Shown: piece after piece, positions 1 through 6,320 of the stretch | Layout of the letters: each line of letters opens with the position of its first letter | Position numbering within the stretch: the first letter of the stretch is position 1 | NCBI GenBank assembly: GCA_900553845.1 | Contig: USEW01000018.1 | Span: 1 to 18,289 of the forward strand | DNA from: an uncultured bacterium | GTDB taxonomy: Bacteria; Cyanobacteriota; Vampirovibrionia; Gastranaerophilales; Gastranaerophilaceae | Direction: 5' to 3' | DNA: 18,289 nt | Translations under genes and position numbers: made by a program | The notes under the pieces: model-generated | The model's input: the letters and a program-made list of their open reading frames with translations, nothing else | What the model was told of the DNA's origin: nothing | The model's database searches: none

Positions 1-117
1 AACTATCAACCCTCCGGTCTTTGCTCTTAAAATATTTTCTAGCCCTTCTCTTAAATTAGTGCCCGGGCTAACTATTTTTAAAATGTTTTTTATCTTACTA
101 TCATCCTTAATCCTCAT
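1..117 (-). CDS. disA: DNA integrity scanning diadenylate cyclase DisA, N-terminal fragment
   Basis: Only the first 39 codons are inside the window; the gene continues past the left edge. Reading leftward from the ATG at 117, the peptide contains I-V-S-P-G-T-N-L-R-E-G-L-E-N-I-L-R-A-K-T-G, which matches the conserved opening of DisA (in Bacillus-type proteins: V-A-P-G-T-x-L-R-E-G-L-D-N-I-L-R-A-x-T-G-A-L-I-V). DisA condenses two ATP into cyclic di-AMP and scans DNA for branched structures; the catalytic DGA and RHR motifs would lie outside the window. The start is supported by an AGGTGA-type ribosome site about 6 nt upstream. It begins 27 bp after the stop of the upstream small gene, so it is probably the third gene of a leftward operon. 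Identification rests on a short but very characteristic stretch. Confidence 0.85.
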   Translation of the reverse strand, partial: MRIKDDSKIKNILKIVSPGTNLREGLENILRAKTGGLIV

Positions 118-144
118 ATAATCACCTAATTACTATAATAACTT

Positions 145-363
145 CTAAAGCCGCACTTCTAAGTAATTTCTATCTTCCATTTTTTCCTTTAACTCTTTTA
201 TTTCAATATTTTTTAATGCAACATTGTTTGAATCATTATAAATATAGACAATGGCCTTATTAGAATCAAATTTGTATAAAAACGACTCGATTTTGTCAGT
301 TATATCAATAATATCGCCGAATCCTTTTGATGAAATTGTAAACGAAAATTTAAATGTTGTCAT
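145..363 (-). CDS. Short YjbQ-like (UPF0047) protein, N-terminal half only
   Basis: This 72-aa protein opens with F-T-I-S-S-K-G-F-G-D-I-I-D-I-T-D-K-I, closely resembling the first beta-strands of the YjbQ/UPF0047 family (pattern T-x-x-x-G-x-x-D-I-T-D-x-V). Family members are usually about 130-140 aa; the conserved histidine and the glycine-rich H-x-K/R part of the second half are absent here. Some family members have been linked to thiamine-phosphate synthase activity, but without the second half catalysis seems unlikely. The gene starts 11 nt after the AmmeMemoRadiSam fusion gene and ends 27 nt before disA, so it is almost certainly co-transcribed with both. No good Shine-Dalgarno site is visible, which fits translational coupling to the upstream stop. 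Either a truncated remnant kept as a small protein or a distinct short family. Confidence 0.6.
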   Translation of the reverse strand: MTTFKFSFTISSKGFGDIIDITDKIESFLYKFDSNKAIVYIYNDSNNVALKNIEIKELKEKMEDRNYLEVRL

Positions 364-374
364 AAAAATATACT

Positions 375-1790
375 CTATTTACTGTTTTTACTAATATCTA
401 ATAGTGAAGGCGAATAAAGTTTTTCAACATGAAAAATATAAGCTTCAAAAGAGTCGGAAAAATAATCTTTATTTAATCCGGCTTTTTCCTTTAACGATTG
501 CAAAAATTGTAGTTTAATCTCTTTATCATTAAAACCGTCAAATTTAAAATGCTCCCAAACTTGGGGAAGATAAACCGCTTGATAATTTTTATCGTGTATA
601 ATTAGCCCGTCAATATCAATTTTAAGTTTATCTAAAAGTTCATCCTGATTTTTAAATTCAAGTTTTGTTAAAGGTGTTAAAATAGAAATTTCAAATTCAA
701 TATATTTAAATTCCTCATAAGCAAGCGGATAAAATCTGGGATCTTTATACGAAGCGTTGTAAGCGTTATTTGCTATATCTTCAACTATTGGGTTTGAAGG
801 GATAATTGAACCTATGCATCCTCTTAAATGACCATTTTTATATATAGTAACAAAAGTTGCAAAAGGCATAGTCAAAATAAGGGGATAATCTTCTATTTTA
901 ATAGTGAATTTTGATTTTATATTTTCACACAATGGATATGTTATACTTTTTTTTACTATATCAAATAGGTCATCTTTAAAATATTCCTTTATAAAACCTG
1001 CTTGTCCCATTTGGGATAATATCCAACTGCCGTATCCAACAACCGATGTTTTATCGTTATTGGCTGATGATGACGTTTTATAATCAACTGGTATTAATGA
1101 AAAATTGCGTTCCTTAACAAACTTTGTTAACCCCATCAGACCTGTCAATCCACAACACATCCCGTGTTTAAACCCGTCTAAATTTAGCTCGTTTACAACT
1201 TCAAATGTTTTTCTGTCAATAATTTTGGCTTCCTCTTCTTTATAAAAATGACTTAAGTCGGTTGAAATAATAAACCCGTTTTCATTGTCATCATAAAAAT
1301 AGTTTATAATTTTATATATTTGTTCAAAATCAGTTTCACCATATAAAATGGGCACTATTTTAACATTCTTATTTTTAAACTTATATTGGATTAACGGCAA
1401 TTGCACTTCAAGCGAATGCTCGTTTTCAAAAGGAATATTGTTTATTTTTACATTAAATGCAAATAATTTTTCAACGATTTCTTTGTTAACGGAAATATTC
1501 GAAAAAGGTGTTTCAAATTCATCATAACTTGGGCAAATTGTCCCCTCAAAATATGTTCTGTGCGATGGTGCAATAATAAAAATATTCTTTATGTTTTCAT
1601 CAAAATAATTTATTGCTTCCAATGCGACTTTGCCTGAATAAATATACCCCGCATGAGGAGCAACTAAGGCGCGGGTTTTTATATCGTATACTTTGGAAAT
1701 GCCTTTATCAAACATTTCAATCATATTATAAAGATCTTTTTTATCCTTTGGATAAAACATTCCCTTTATATTTGAACTTTTGATTTCCAT
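375..1790 (-). CDS. AmmeMemoRadiSam system fusion protein: MEMO (B) domain plus AMMECR1 (A) domain
   Basis: The N-terminal ~260 residues are a MEMO-like domain: A-P-H-A-G-Y with His46, P-S-H-R with His77, S-T-D-L-S-H with Asp178/His181 and C-C-G-L-T-G-L with Cys212/213. These correspond to the metal-ligand positions of human MEMO1 and to the LigB dioxygenase fold. The C-terminal ~200 residues are an AMMECR1 domain with its signature L-R-G-C-I-G-S (322-328) and D-P-R-F-Y-P. The two parts are often separate genes next to a radical SAM enzyme; here they are fused, and the radical SAM partner is divergent 50 bp away. The biochemical reaction of the bacterial system is not settled. The ATG at 1793 lies only 2 nt after AAGGA, whereas the next ATG at 1790 lies 5 nt after it, so 1790 is preferred. 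Cytoplasmic; no signal peptide or membrane segment. Confidence 0.93.
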   Translation of the reverse strand: MEIKSSNIKGMFYPKDKKDLYNMIEMFDKGISKVYDIKTRALVAPHAGYIYSGKVALEAINYFDENIKNIFIIAPSHRTYFEGTICPSYDEFETPFSNISVNKEIVEKLFAFNVKINNIPFENEHSLEVQLPLIQYKFKNKNVKIVPILYGETDFEQIYKIINYFYDDNENGFIISTDLSHFYKEEEAKIIDRKTFEVVNELNLDGFKHGMCCGLTGLMGLTKFVKERNFSLIPVDYKTSSSANNDKTSVVGYGSWILSQMGQAGFIKEYFKDDLFDIVKKSITYPLCENIKSKFTIKIEDYPLILTMPFATFVTIYKNGHLRGCIGSIIPSNPIVEDIANNAYNASYKDPRFYPLAYEEFKYIEFEISILTPLTKLEFKNQDELLDKLKIDIDGLIIHDKNYQAVYLPQVWEHFKFDGFNDKEIKLQFLQSLKEKAGLNKDYFSDSFEAYIFHVEKLYSPSLLDISKNSK

Positions 1791-1828
1791 CATAATCCTT
1801 CTTACTAATTTATTTTTTTATAAGTTAA

Positions 1829-1836
1829 ATTATAAT
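1829..1836. promoter_or_regulatory. Palindromic shared -10 element for divergent promoters
   Basis: The 8-bp palindrome ATTATAAT contains a perfect TATAAT on the plus strand (1831-1836) and another on the minus strand (1834-1829). The rightward start would fall at about 1843, next to the ATG at 1844, giving a leaderless or nearly leaderless message. The leftward start would fall near 1822, giving a ~30-nt leader with a ribosome site. Neither has a good -35. This is inferred from sequence only. Confidence 0.45.
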
Positions 1837-1843
1837 ATAATAT

Positions 1844-2860
1844 ATGAAATATCAAAATACCACAAAAGATAATAGACAAGAATGCACAATATGCCCGCGA
1901 TATTGCAAACTAAAAGTTGACCAAACCGGTTTTTGCAAGGCATATAAAAATATAAATGGACGTATTGAGTCATTATATTATGGCAAACTTTCATCAATGC
2001 AAATTGACCCAATAGAGAAAAAGCCTTTGTTTCATTATTATCCTGAATCAAAAACGTTATCAATCGGTACCTTAGGGTGCAATCTCGCTTGCCGATTTTG
2101 TCAAAACTTTCCAATTTCACAAACACTATCAGTACTTAATTCAAACTATATATCACCCGAAACAATATGTGATCTTGCACAAAAATATAACTGCAAAAGT
2201 GTTTCCTTTACTTATAACGAACCCGTGGTTTTTATTGATTATATTATTGATACAGCAAAAGTACTTAAGGAAAACAATATTAAAACAATAGTCGTTTCAG
2301 CAGGATATATGAATCAAAAACCTCGTGAAGACTTGTTTGAATATATAGATGCTTGCAATATTGACCTAAAAGGTTTTACGGAAAAATATTACAACCAAAA
2401 TTGTCTTTGCAACTTGAACCCTGTTCTTGACACTATAAAATATATAAAACATAATACAAATACTCACATGGAGCTTACAACGTTGCTTATTGAAGGTGAA
2501 AATGATAATGATGAGGTTATTAAGCGTCAAACAGTTTGGATACTTGAAAATTTAGGTGAAACAATACCAATGCATTTTACAGCCTTTTTTCCTTCATATA
2601 AAATGAAAGATAAAAAACAAACATCGATAGAAACGATAAAAAGAGCAGTAAAAATCGCAAAAGATGCCGGTTTGAAATATGTTTACGGCGGAAATGTTGA
2701 CAATGAGGAAATGAACACAACATTTTGTCATAATTGCAAAAAACCAATAATAAGCCGTAGGAATATAAACATAGAAGATAGTATAAATATAGATAACGAT
2801 GGGAAATGCGTCTTTTGCAAAACAAAAATTCCGGGTGTCTTTGATAAAATTGATTTTTAG
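1844..2860 (+). CDS. amrS: AmmeMemoRadiSam system radical SAM enzyme
   Basis: A 338-aa radical SAM protein. The [4Fe-4S]/SAM motif C-x3-C-x2-C is C79-N-L-A-C83-R-F-C86 within G-T-L-G-C. An N-terminal cysteine cluster (Cys14, 17, 21, 31) and a C-terminal zinc-ribbon-like pair of C-x2-C motifs (Cys295/298 and Cys322/325) frame the core, as in the PflA-like radical SAM proteins found with AMMECR1 and MEMO genes. The function is unknown beyond generating a 5'-deoxyadenosyl radical. It is divergent from the fused B-A gene, so the complete three-part system is present in two genes. No Shine-Dalgarno site precedes the ATG and a TATAAT ends only 7 nt before it, so a leaderless transcript is likely. 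rsfS follows 46 bp downstream on the same strand. The symbol is used loosely for the family. Confidence 0.92.
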   Translation: MKYQNTTKDNRQECTICPRYCKLKVDQTGFCKAYKNINGRIESLYYGKLSSMQIDPIEKKPLFHYYPESKTLSIGTLGCNLACRFCQNFPISQTLSVLNSNYISPETICDLAQKYNCKSVSFTYNEPVVFIDYIIDTAKVLKENNIKTIVVSAGYMNQKPREDLFEYIDACNIDLKGFTEKYYNQNCLCNLNPVLDTIKYIKHNTNTHMELTTLLIEGENDNDEVIKRQTVWILENLGETIPMHFTAFFPSYKMKDKKQTSIETIKRAVKIAKDAGLKYVYGGNVDNEEMNTTFCHNCKKPIISRRNINIEDSINIDNDGKCVFCKTKIPGVFDKIDF

Positions 2861-2906
2861 TGTAAAATAAATTCTATAAATGTATTTTGTGTGGAGAAAA
2901 ATATAA

Positions 2907-3311
2907 GTGGAAAACAACACAGCCTCATTGAAGCTTGCTTCTGTAATTGCGAGAGTTTTAGATGATAACTTAGCCAAAGATATAGTAATTTTGGATATTT
3001 CAAATATTTCTGTTCTGGGGGACTATTTTGTAATCGCATCAGCCGACAGCCCGAATCAAGTCCGTGCTTTGACAAACTATGTTCGGGAGAACATCAAAAA
3101 AAACATGAATATTAACGTCTCAAAAGACGAGTCTGACAAAAAGAACAGATGGAATCTCCTTGATTATGGTGATGTTATTGTCCATATTTTGCACAATGAA
3201 GAACGTGAGTTGTATGCGCTTGAAAAATTTTGGAACCACGCTTTAAAAATAGACCGTGAAGTTTGGCTTGAAAATTCAAAAGAATTCTCTAAGTTTAATA
3301 ACAATAACTAA
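2907..3311 (+). CDS. rsfS: Ribosome silencing factor RsfS (Iojap/YbeB family)
   Basis: The 134-aa product matches RsfS along its length: A-K-D-I-V-I-L-D-I near the start, L-G-D-Y-F-V-I-A-S-A-D-S (S/T-rich family motif), N-R-W-N-L-L-D-Y-G-D-V-I-V-H-I-L and the C-terminal E-R-x-L-Y-x-L-E-x-F-W. RsfS binds ribosomal protein uL14 on the 50S subunit and blocks joining to 30S, saving energy in stationary phase or starvation. The start is GTG at 2907, supported by GGAGA 9 nt upstream; no ATG fits. The last ~15 residues (E-N-S-K-E-F-S-K and Asn-rich) exceed the usual family length. It may be co-transcribed with the radical SAM gene 46 bp upstream. Confidence 0.93.
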   Translation: MENNTASLKLASVIARVLDDNLAKDIVILDISNISVLGDYFVIASADSPNQVRALTNYVRENIKKNMNINVSKDESDKKNRWNLLDYGDVIVHILHNEERELYALEKFWNHALKIDREVWLENSKEFSKFNNNN

Positions 3312-3379
3312 ACTTTAGGCTTTAAAACAGTTAAAAATATCCTTAAAGTAAAAAATATGGTAAATATATAAATAATTCC

Positions 3380-3703
3380 TTATTTTGAATATTTTTTTAT
3401 TTCAAGCCTGTCACCGTCAATATGAATATCGAGATAATCTTTATACGGTATTATTTCAAGAGCATCAATAATTAAGTTAGAAAAATAGATGCTATGGCTT
3501 GACCCGCTTTTTTGAAACCCTCGTATCATATTGTTCTGGTATTTATTTATATTTTTTTCATTTAACGGTTCAATTATCAAAATATTGTTTTTAAAAGTCA
3601 ACAATACTTTTGTATCTGTTGGATTATAACCCAACAGTTTCAATAATTGCTTGGAAAAGTAAAGTTCCCAGCCGTTTCCACTGGATTTTAATTTTTTCTT
3701 CAT
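3380..3703 (-). CDS. Tandem AbrB/MazE-like swapped-hairpin protein
   Basis: This 107-aa protein is an internal duplication. Residues ~6-46 read K-S-S-G-N-G-W-E-L-Y-F-S-K-Q-L-L-K-L-L-G...I-L-I-I-E-P, and residues ~64-105 read K-S-G-S-S-H-S-I-Y-F-S-N-L-I-I-D-A-L-E-I...L-E-I-K-K. Each half matches the SpoVT/AbrB/MazE pattern: beta-strand, short helix with L-G/L-E, then two strands. Family members normally dimerise through one such half to bind DNA, so one chain here might make a pseudo-dimer. The DNA-contacting residues between halves differ, so DNA binding is not certain. Head-to-tail with rsfS, 68 bp apart; it diverges from the candidate small RNA at 3777. Weak ribosome site. Function unknown; possible transcription factor or antitoxin-like protein, but no toxin gene is adjacent. 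Confidence 0.6.
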   Translation of the reverse strand: MKKKLKSSGNGWELYFSKQLLKLLGYNPTDTKVLLTFKNNILIIEPLNEKNINKYQNNMIRGFQKSGSSHSIYFSNLIIDALEIIPYKDYLDIHIDGDRLEIKKYSK

Positions 3704-3741
3704 TTATATTGTTCTCATAAGTTTAACAAAAGTACATACTA

Positions 3742-3770
3742 TTGACATTAATATAAAATAGCCTTATAAT
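3742..3770 (+). promoter_or_regulatory. Consensus sigma-70 promoter (TTGACA-N17-TATAAT)
   Basis: Perfect -35 (3742-3747) and perfect -10 (3765-3770) hexamers with the ideal 17-bp spacer. It is the strongest promoter by sequence in the window. No credible ORF follows before the terminator at 3909, so it most likely drives the small RNA. Confidence 0.85.
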
Positions 3771-3776
3771 TAATAA

Positions 3777-3943
3777 TACATTCTGGTAGACTTTTATTAA
3801 ACATACAGACCTAAACATCAGGATAAATACAAATTATTATAATTTGTATTCTTGTTAAAAAGTTTCAAGTATTGAAGCTTGATCTCGATATGGATTTTCA
3901 TAATCTATGGTTACTTTAATTTAAATTAAAGTAACCTTTTTTT
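3777..3943 (+). ncRNA. Candidate structured small RNA, ~165 nt, family unknown
   Basis: The segment runs from the expected start of a perfect promoter to a strong intrinsic terminator, with no meaningful ORF between. It can fold into four hairpins. The first is a perfect 11-bp stem with loop TTA at 3826-3850. The second is a 9-bp stem with one wobble and loop GTA (3860-3868 with 3872-3880). The third is a wobble-containing stem around 3889-3908. The last is the terminator. I could not match it to 6S, 4.5S/SRP, tmRNA, RNase P or a riboswitch by eye. It could be an independent sRNA or an attenuated leader for the ORF starting 2 nt after the terminator. Confidence 0.6.
3909..3943 (+). terminator. 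Strong intrinsic terminator of the candidate sRNA
   Basis: A perfect 28-bp palindrome (3909-3936, arms starting GGTTACTTTAATTT) is followed directly by seven T residues (3937-3943). There is no A-run on the other side, so it acts rightward. Confidence 0.85.
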
Positions 3944-3944
3944 A

Positions 3945-4130
3945 ATGTATAAATTTTCTCAAGCCATTGAGAAGCTCTCTATAACTAAAAAAGAGCCTCT
4001 CAATGAAGCTCTTTATTTAAATGGGGCAAGCAAAGGTACAGAGTTAGAAAATAATTGTATAAGATTTGCTCAACTAAGTTTACATGAAAGTGAACTTATT
4101 ACAAACATAAAAGTGTGGTTATGTACATGA
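3945..4130 (+). CDS. Doubtful 61-aa hypothetical protein
   Basis: An open frame whose ATG sits immediately after the terminator T-run, with no ribosome binding site, so translation from 3945 is questionable. The peptide (A-I-E-K-L-S-I-T-K-K-E-P-L-N-E-A-L-Y-L-N) looks protein-like but matches no family I recognise. Its first third is dominated by an inverted repeat (3965-4005). It could be a remnant of a longer gene, or not coding. The extended -10 of the next gene (4128-4136) overlaps its stop codon. Confidence 0.22.
   Translation: MYKFSQAIEKLSITKKEPLNEALYLNGASKGTELENNCIRFAQLSLHESELITNIKVWLCT
3965..4012 (+). repeat. Inverted repeat with two competing pairings
   Basis: CATTGAGA-a-GCTCT (3965-3978) pairs with AGAGC-c-TCTCAATG (3992-4005): 13 base pairs and one mismatch. 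The 3' arm AAGAGC can instead pair with a second GCTCTT starting at 4008. The two hairpins are mutually exclusive, like an attenuator, but no T-run of terminator quality follows (only TTTATTT). Confidence 0.45.
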
Positions 4131-4136
4131 TATAAT
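4128..4136 (+). promoter_or_regulatory. Extended -10 promoter (TGATATAAT)
   Basis: A perfect TG-n-TATAAT with no clear -35, as is usual for extended -10 promoters. The start of transcription would be ~4143, so the message would begin almost at the GAGGA ribosome site (4143-4147) of the ATG at 4153. Confidence 0.55.
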
Positions 4137-4152
4137 TACTATGAGGATTAAA

Positions 4153-4951
4153 ATGTTTGACATAATAATACAACAAGAACCACAAGGGATTATAAACGGA
4201 ATAAAAGAAATTTTTACATTTGCTTCAAGTGTTGCAGTGACTAGTATTACGCTCTATACGGCTTGGTTACGTTTTATTAGAAAAAGAATTGATATAATTT
4301 CTTTAGGTATGTCTTTTGACCGACATTTTGGTGATGTTGCTTATTTTACGCTCGAAAACAAAACATTATCAAATTTCACCGTCAATAGTATTGATGTTGT
4401 TTTAGAGAATAAATATATCTTTCAGCTTAAAAAATTTGATGAACCCTTTTTGATAGAGCCTTAAGGCTTATCAAATAAAATCAGATGGAATAACTGACTC
4501 ATATCCTATTGATATTACCGAATTAAATAAAATGGTTAATACAACAAAGTGTTACTGTATTCTTTATACCTCAAGAGGTCAAATAAGAAGCTTTCCTAAA
4601 CGATACAAGCCTTGGATTAAGTCAAAAATTTCTGATTATACAAGAATAATACCAACGCATAATTTTTATAACGGCAAAGCCCTTAATAAAGACGTCAAAT
4701 ATGCACTTTCTATTTTGTGCGAAACTGGTAAGTATAAAGATATATTTATAGATGCCTATGGATTGATGTCTGATGATTTATACGGAATAAACATGCTACA
4801 AAAAAACGATGTTAAAGATTTTAATGCCTGTTATGAATATTTTAAGAAAATCGGCATAGAGAGAGGACTAACTTTTTATTTCTATAATGTTGCTGTATCA
4901 GAAGACCGTTTATATATAAAATTTACACCACAAAAGAATGTCAATGACTAG
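4153..4951 (+). pseudogene. Membrane-anchored hypothetical protein split by a frameshift
   Basis: The first reading frame ends at TAA 4462-4464 after ...F-D-E-P-F-L-I-E-P. The +1 frame is open through the same point (L-K-A-Y-Q-I-K-S-D-G-I-T-D-S-Y-P-I-D-I) and continues to 4951. Joining them gives one ~265-aa protein; the downstream part has no ribosome site of its own near the internal ATG at 4532. The break lies inside a 12-bp palindrome (AGCCTTAAGGCT, 4457-4468). One predicted membrane helix lies near the N-terminus (F-T-F-A-S-S-V-A-V-T-S-I-T-L-Y-T-A-W-L, residues ~16-38), followed by a presumed cytosolic domain. An ATG at 4141 also exists, but GAGGA (4143-4147) is correctly spaced only for 4153. 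Family not recognised. Pseudogene, sequencing error or programmed frameshift cannot be told apart here. Confidence 0.6.
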
Positions 4952-5015
4952 CTGACTTACTAACAACAATGAAAACGAAAAGGTTAGAACCCTCGAAACC
5001 CGCATTATTCCTAAT

Positions 5016-5035
5016 AAAAAAGCACCCGAAGGTGC
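5016..5035 (-). terminator. Intrinsic terminator after tRNA-His
   Basis: On the minus strand GCACC-TTCG-GGTGC is followed by six T. The C(UUCG)G loop is an exceptionally stable tetraloop. It lies 12 nt beyond the tRNA 3' end. Confidence 0.85.
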
Positions 5036-5047
5036 AATTTGTTTAAA

Positions 5048-5124
5048 TGGGGCGGATGATGGGGCTCGAACCCACGAATATCGGAACCACAATCCGAGGC
5101 CTTAACCACTTGGCGACACCCGCC
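5048..5124 (-). tRNA. tRNA-His (anticodon GTG)
   Basis: Full cloverleaf on the minus strand, 77 nt including encoded CCA. The acceptor stem is GCGGGTG/CATCCGC, preceded by G-1 opposite discriminator C73, the hallmark of histidine tRNA. The D-arm stem is GCC/GGC, the anticodon stem TCGGA/TCCGA holds loop TTGTGGT (anticodon GTG), and the T-arm GTGGG-TTCGAGC-CCCAT is intact. It decodes CAC and CAU. It is a single-gene unit with its own promoter and terminator. Confidence 0.97.
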
Positions 5125-5141
5125 ATTATATTTATAAAATA

Positions 5142-5170
5142 AATATACTATGAAATTTTTTTTAAATCAA
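5142..5170 (-). promoter_or_regulatory. Promoter of tRNA-His
   Basis: TTGATT (5170-5165), 17-bp spacer, TATATT (5147-5142) on the minus strand. It gives a start near 5135, about 10 nt before the mature tRNA. The -35 overlaps the stop codon of the upstream protease-like gene. Confidence 0.55.
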
Positions 5171-6159
5171 GCGATTATTGATGAAGATTTAAGCGTATGA
5201 CCAGAATTTAAAGAGTCTGCGTATAAAGACTGATTTTTAGGATGATTTGGTGAAGTTTTATTTATTCCAGGGTCACGAAGTTTATAAATTTCTTCAACAC
5301 GTGCATCTAAAGTTTTTGCAGATTGTTTGTATAAAGAAGCAACATAATCCATTTCAGGATCCTTTACGTTATTTGAGTTATAAATCCAAAATTCGGCTTG
5401 TGCCCGATACGCATCTTGTTCTTCGCATATAGATGTATAAGGGTCGTTGTCTTTTGCATGAACAAATTCGTGGATTAAATAAGAAGCGACAAGATTAGGT
5501 GAGGCATAGATATAATCAGAAGTTACAGTTATTTTTCTTTTTTTGTGCTCGTATTGCGCAATGTTGCTTCGTCCGCCCAATTCACTTGTGTAATCAAACC
5601 CAGCTTTAACATCTTGCATATCATTTGTATAATTTTTAGGTAAAGCTTTTATTGCCAAATCAAGCGCATTTTTCATGTTCTGTTGAGCGTAACGTTTGTT
5701 TTCATATAAACCGCTATAAGGCGAGTAAATAAATAGAATATCATTTGAAGTCGATAATAACTGACGTCTTGCCCAATCATCATTCGGGTTTATTTTAAGA
5801 GCTTTTTCAAATTGGTTACATGCTTCGTAATATTCACCTTTTTCTTTAAAGACTTCACCAAGTTGAACAATGATTTCGACATCATCTGGTTGTTGTTCGA
5901 GATAAATTTTGAAGTTTGTTTCTGCATTATTAAAATCCTTCTTGTACTTGTATGCCCGACCTAATCCTAAGAATGCTTCCGGTGGATTCTGGGCGTGTTT
6001 TTTCGCGATATTAAACTTGACTATTGCTGTGTCAAAGTCGTTACGCATTAAACAATCATTGCCCTGGGCTATATATTTTTGACCAATGACTTCAATATCA
6101 GTTTGAGAAGTGTTTGCACAAAATTTAGTTTTATCTGGGTACTTAATCTCCATTAACAT
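5167..6159 (-). CDS. TPR protein with C-terminal HExxH metallopeptidase-like domain
   Basis: A 330-aa protein. Residues ~24-135 form three tetratricopeptide repeats (for example G-L-G-R-A-Y-K-Y-K-K-D-F-N-N-A and L-G-E-V-F-K-E-K-G-E-Y-Y-E-A-C). The second half has H230-E-F-V-H234-A-K-D, the zinc-binding HExxH motif, with E-E-Q-D-A-Y-R-A-Q-A-E-F-W just after it (residues ~246-258) as a likely third-ligand helix; this resembles gluzincin-type peptidases. No signal peptide or membrane segment is seen, so it is probably cytoplasmic. Substrate unknown. The start is uncertain: M-L-M offers ATGs at 6159 and 6153 and neither has a clear ribosome site. It is divergent from gap, with 230 bp between them. 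Confidence 0.75.
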   Translation of the reverse strand: MLMEIKYPDKTKFCANTSQTDIEVIGQKYIAQGNDCLMRNDFDTAIVKFNIAKKHAQNPPEAFLGLGRAYKYKKDFNNAETNFKIYLEQQPDDVEIIVQLGEVFKEKGEYYEACNQFEKALKINPNDDWARRQLLSTSNDILFIYSPYSGLYENKRYAQQNMKNALDLAIKALPKNYTNDMQDVKAGFDYTSELGGRSNIAQYEHKKRKITVTSDYIYASPNLVASYLIHEFVHAKDNDPYTSICEEQDAYRAQAEFWIYNSNNVKDPEMDYVASLYKQSAKTLDARVEEIYKLRDPGINKTSPNHPKNQSLYADSLNSGHTLKSSSIIA

Positions 6160-6279
6160 TTGTTTTCATATCAACTATAAGCTTTACAGAAAAACATCCA
6201 ATAATAATGTTTTATATTTTATCATATAAAAAGCAAAATGTAAAATATTTGTCAAGAAATAGAAGAAAAAAGCAAAATT

Positions 6280-6297
6280 TTTACAAAATTTTACAAA
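6280..6297 (+). promoter_or_regulatory. HLR1-like direct repeat upstream of gap
   Basis: TTTACAAA-AT-TTTACAAA fits exactly the HLR1 consensus (G/T)TTACA(T/A)(T/A)NN(G/T)TTACA(T/A)(T/A) bound by the OmpR-family regulator RpaB in cyanobacteria. It lies 23 bp upstream of the proposed -35 of gap, an activator-like position. In AT-rich DNA such matches can occur by chance, but two others precede the regulator and kinase genes. Confidence 0.5.
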
Positions 6298-6320
6298 CTA
6301 TAGTTTAGGTAAAATATTAC

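Noticed and set aside
2577..3075. Several antisense ORFs of 72-127 codons over the radical SAM and rsfS genes
   Set aside because: They are out of register with conserved families, lack ribosome sites and overlap two clearly identified genes on the other strand.
3312..3349. Terminator after rsfS
   Set aside because: The arms ACTTTAGG and CCTTAAAGT pair only with a bulge, the loop is over 20 nt and no T-run follows.
4984..5008. Possible tRNA T-arm fragment or attachment-site copy next to tRNA-His
   Set aside because: It resembles a T-loop (AACCCTCGAAACCC) but is not a copy of the tRNA-His 3' end, and no integrase gene is in the window.
4910..5092. 60-codon minus-strand ORF
   Set aside because: It runs through the tRNA-His gene and its terminator, so its sequence is explained by the RNA gene.
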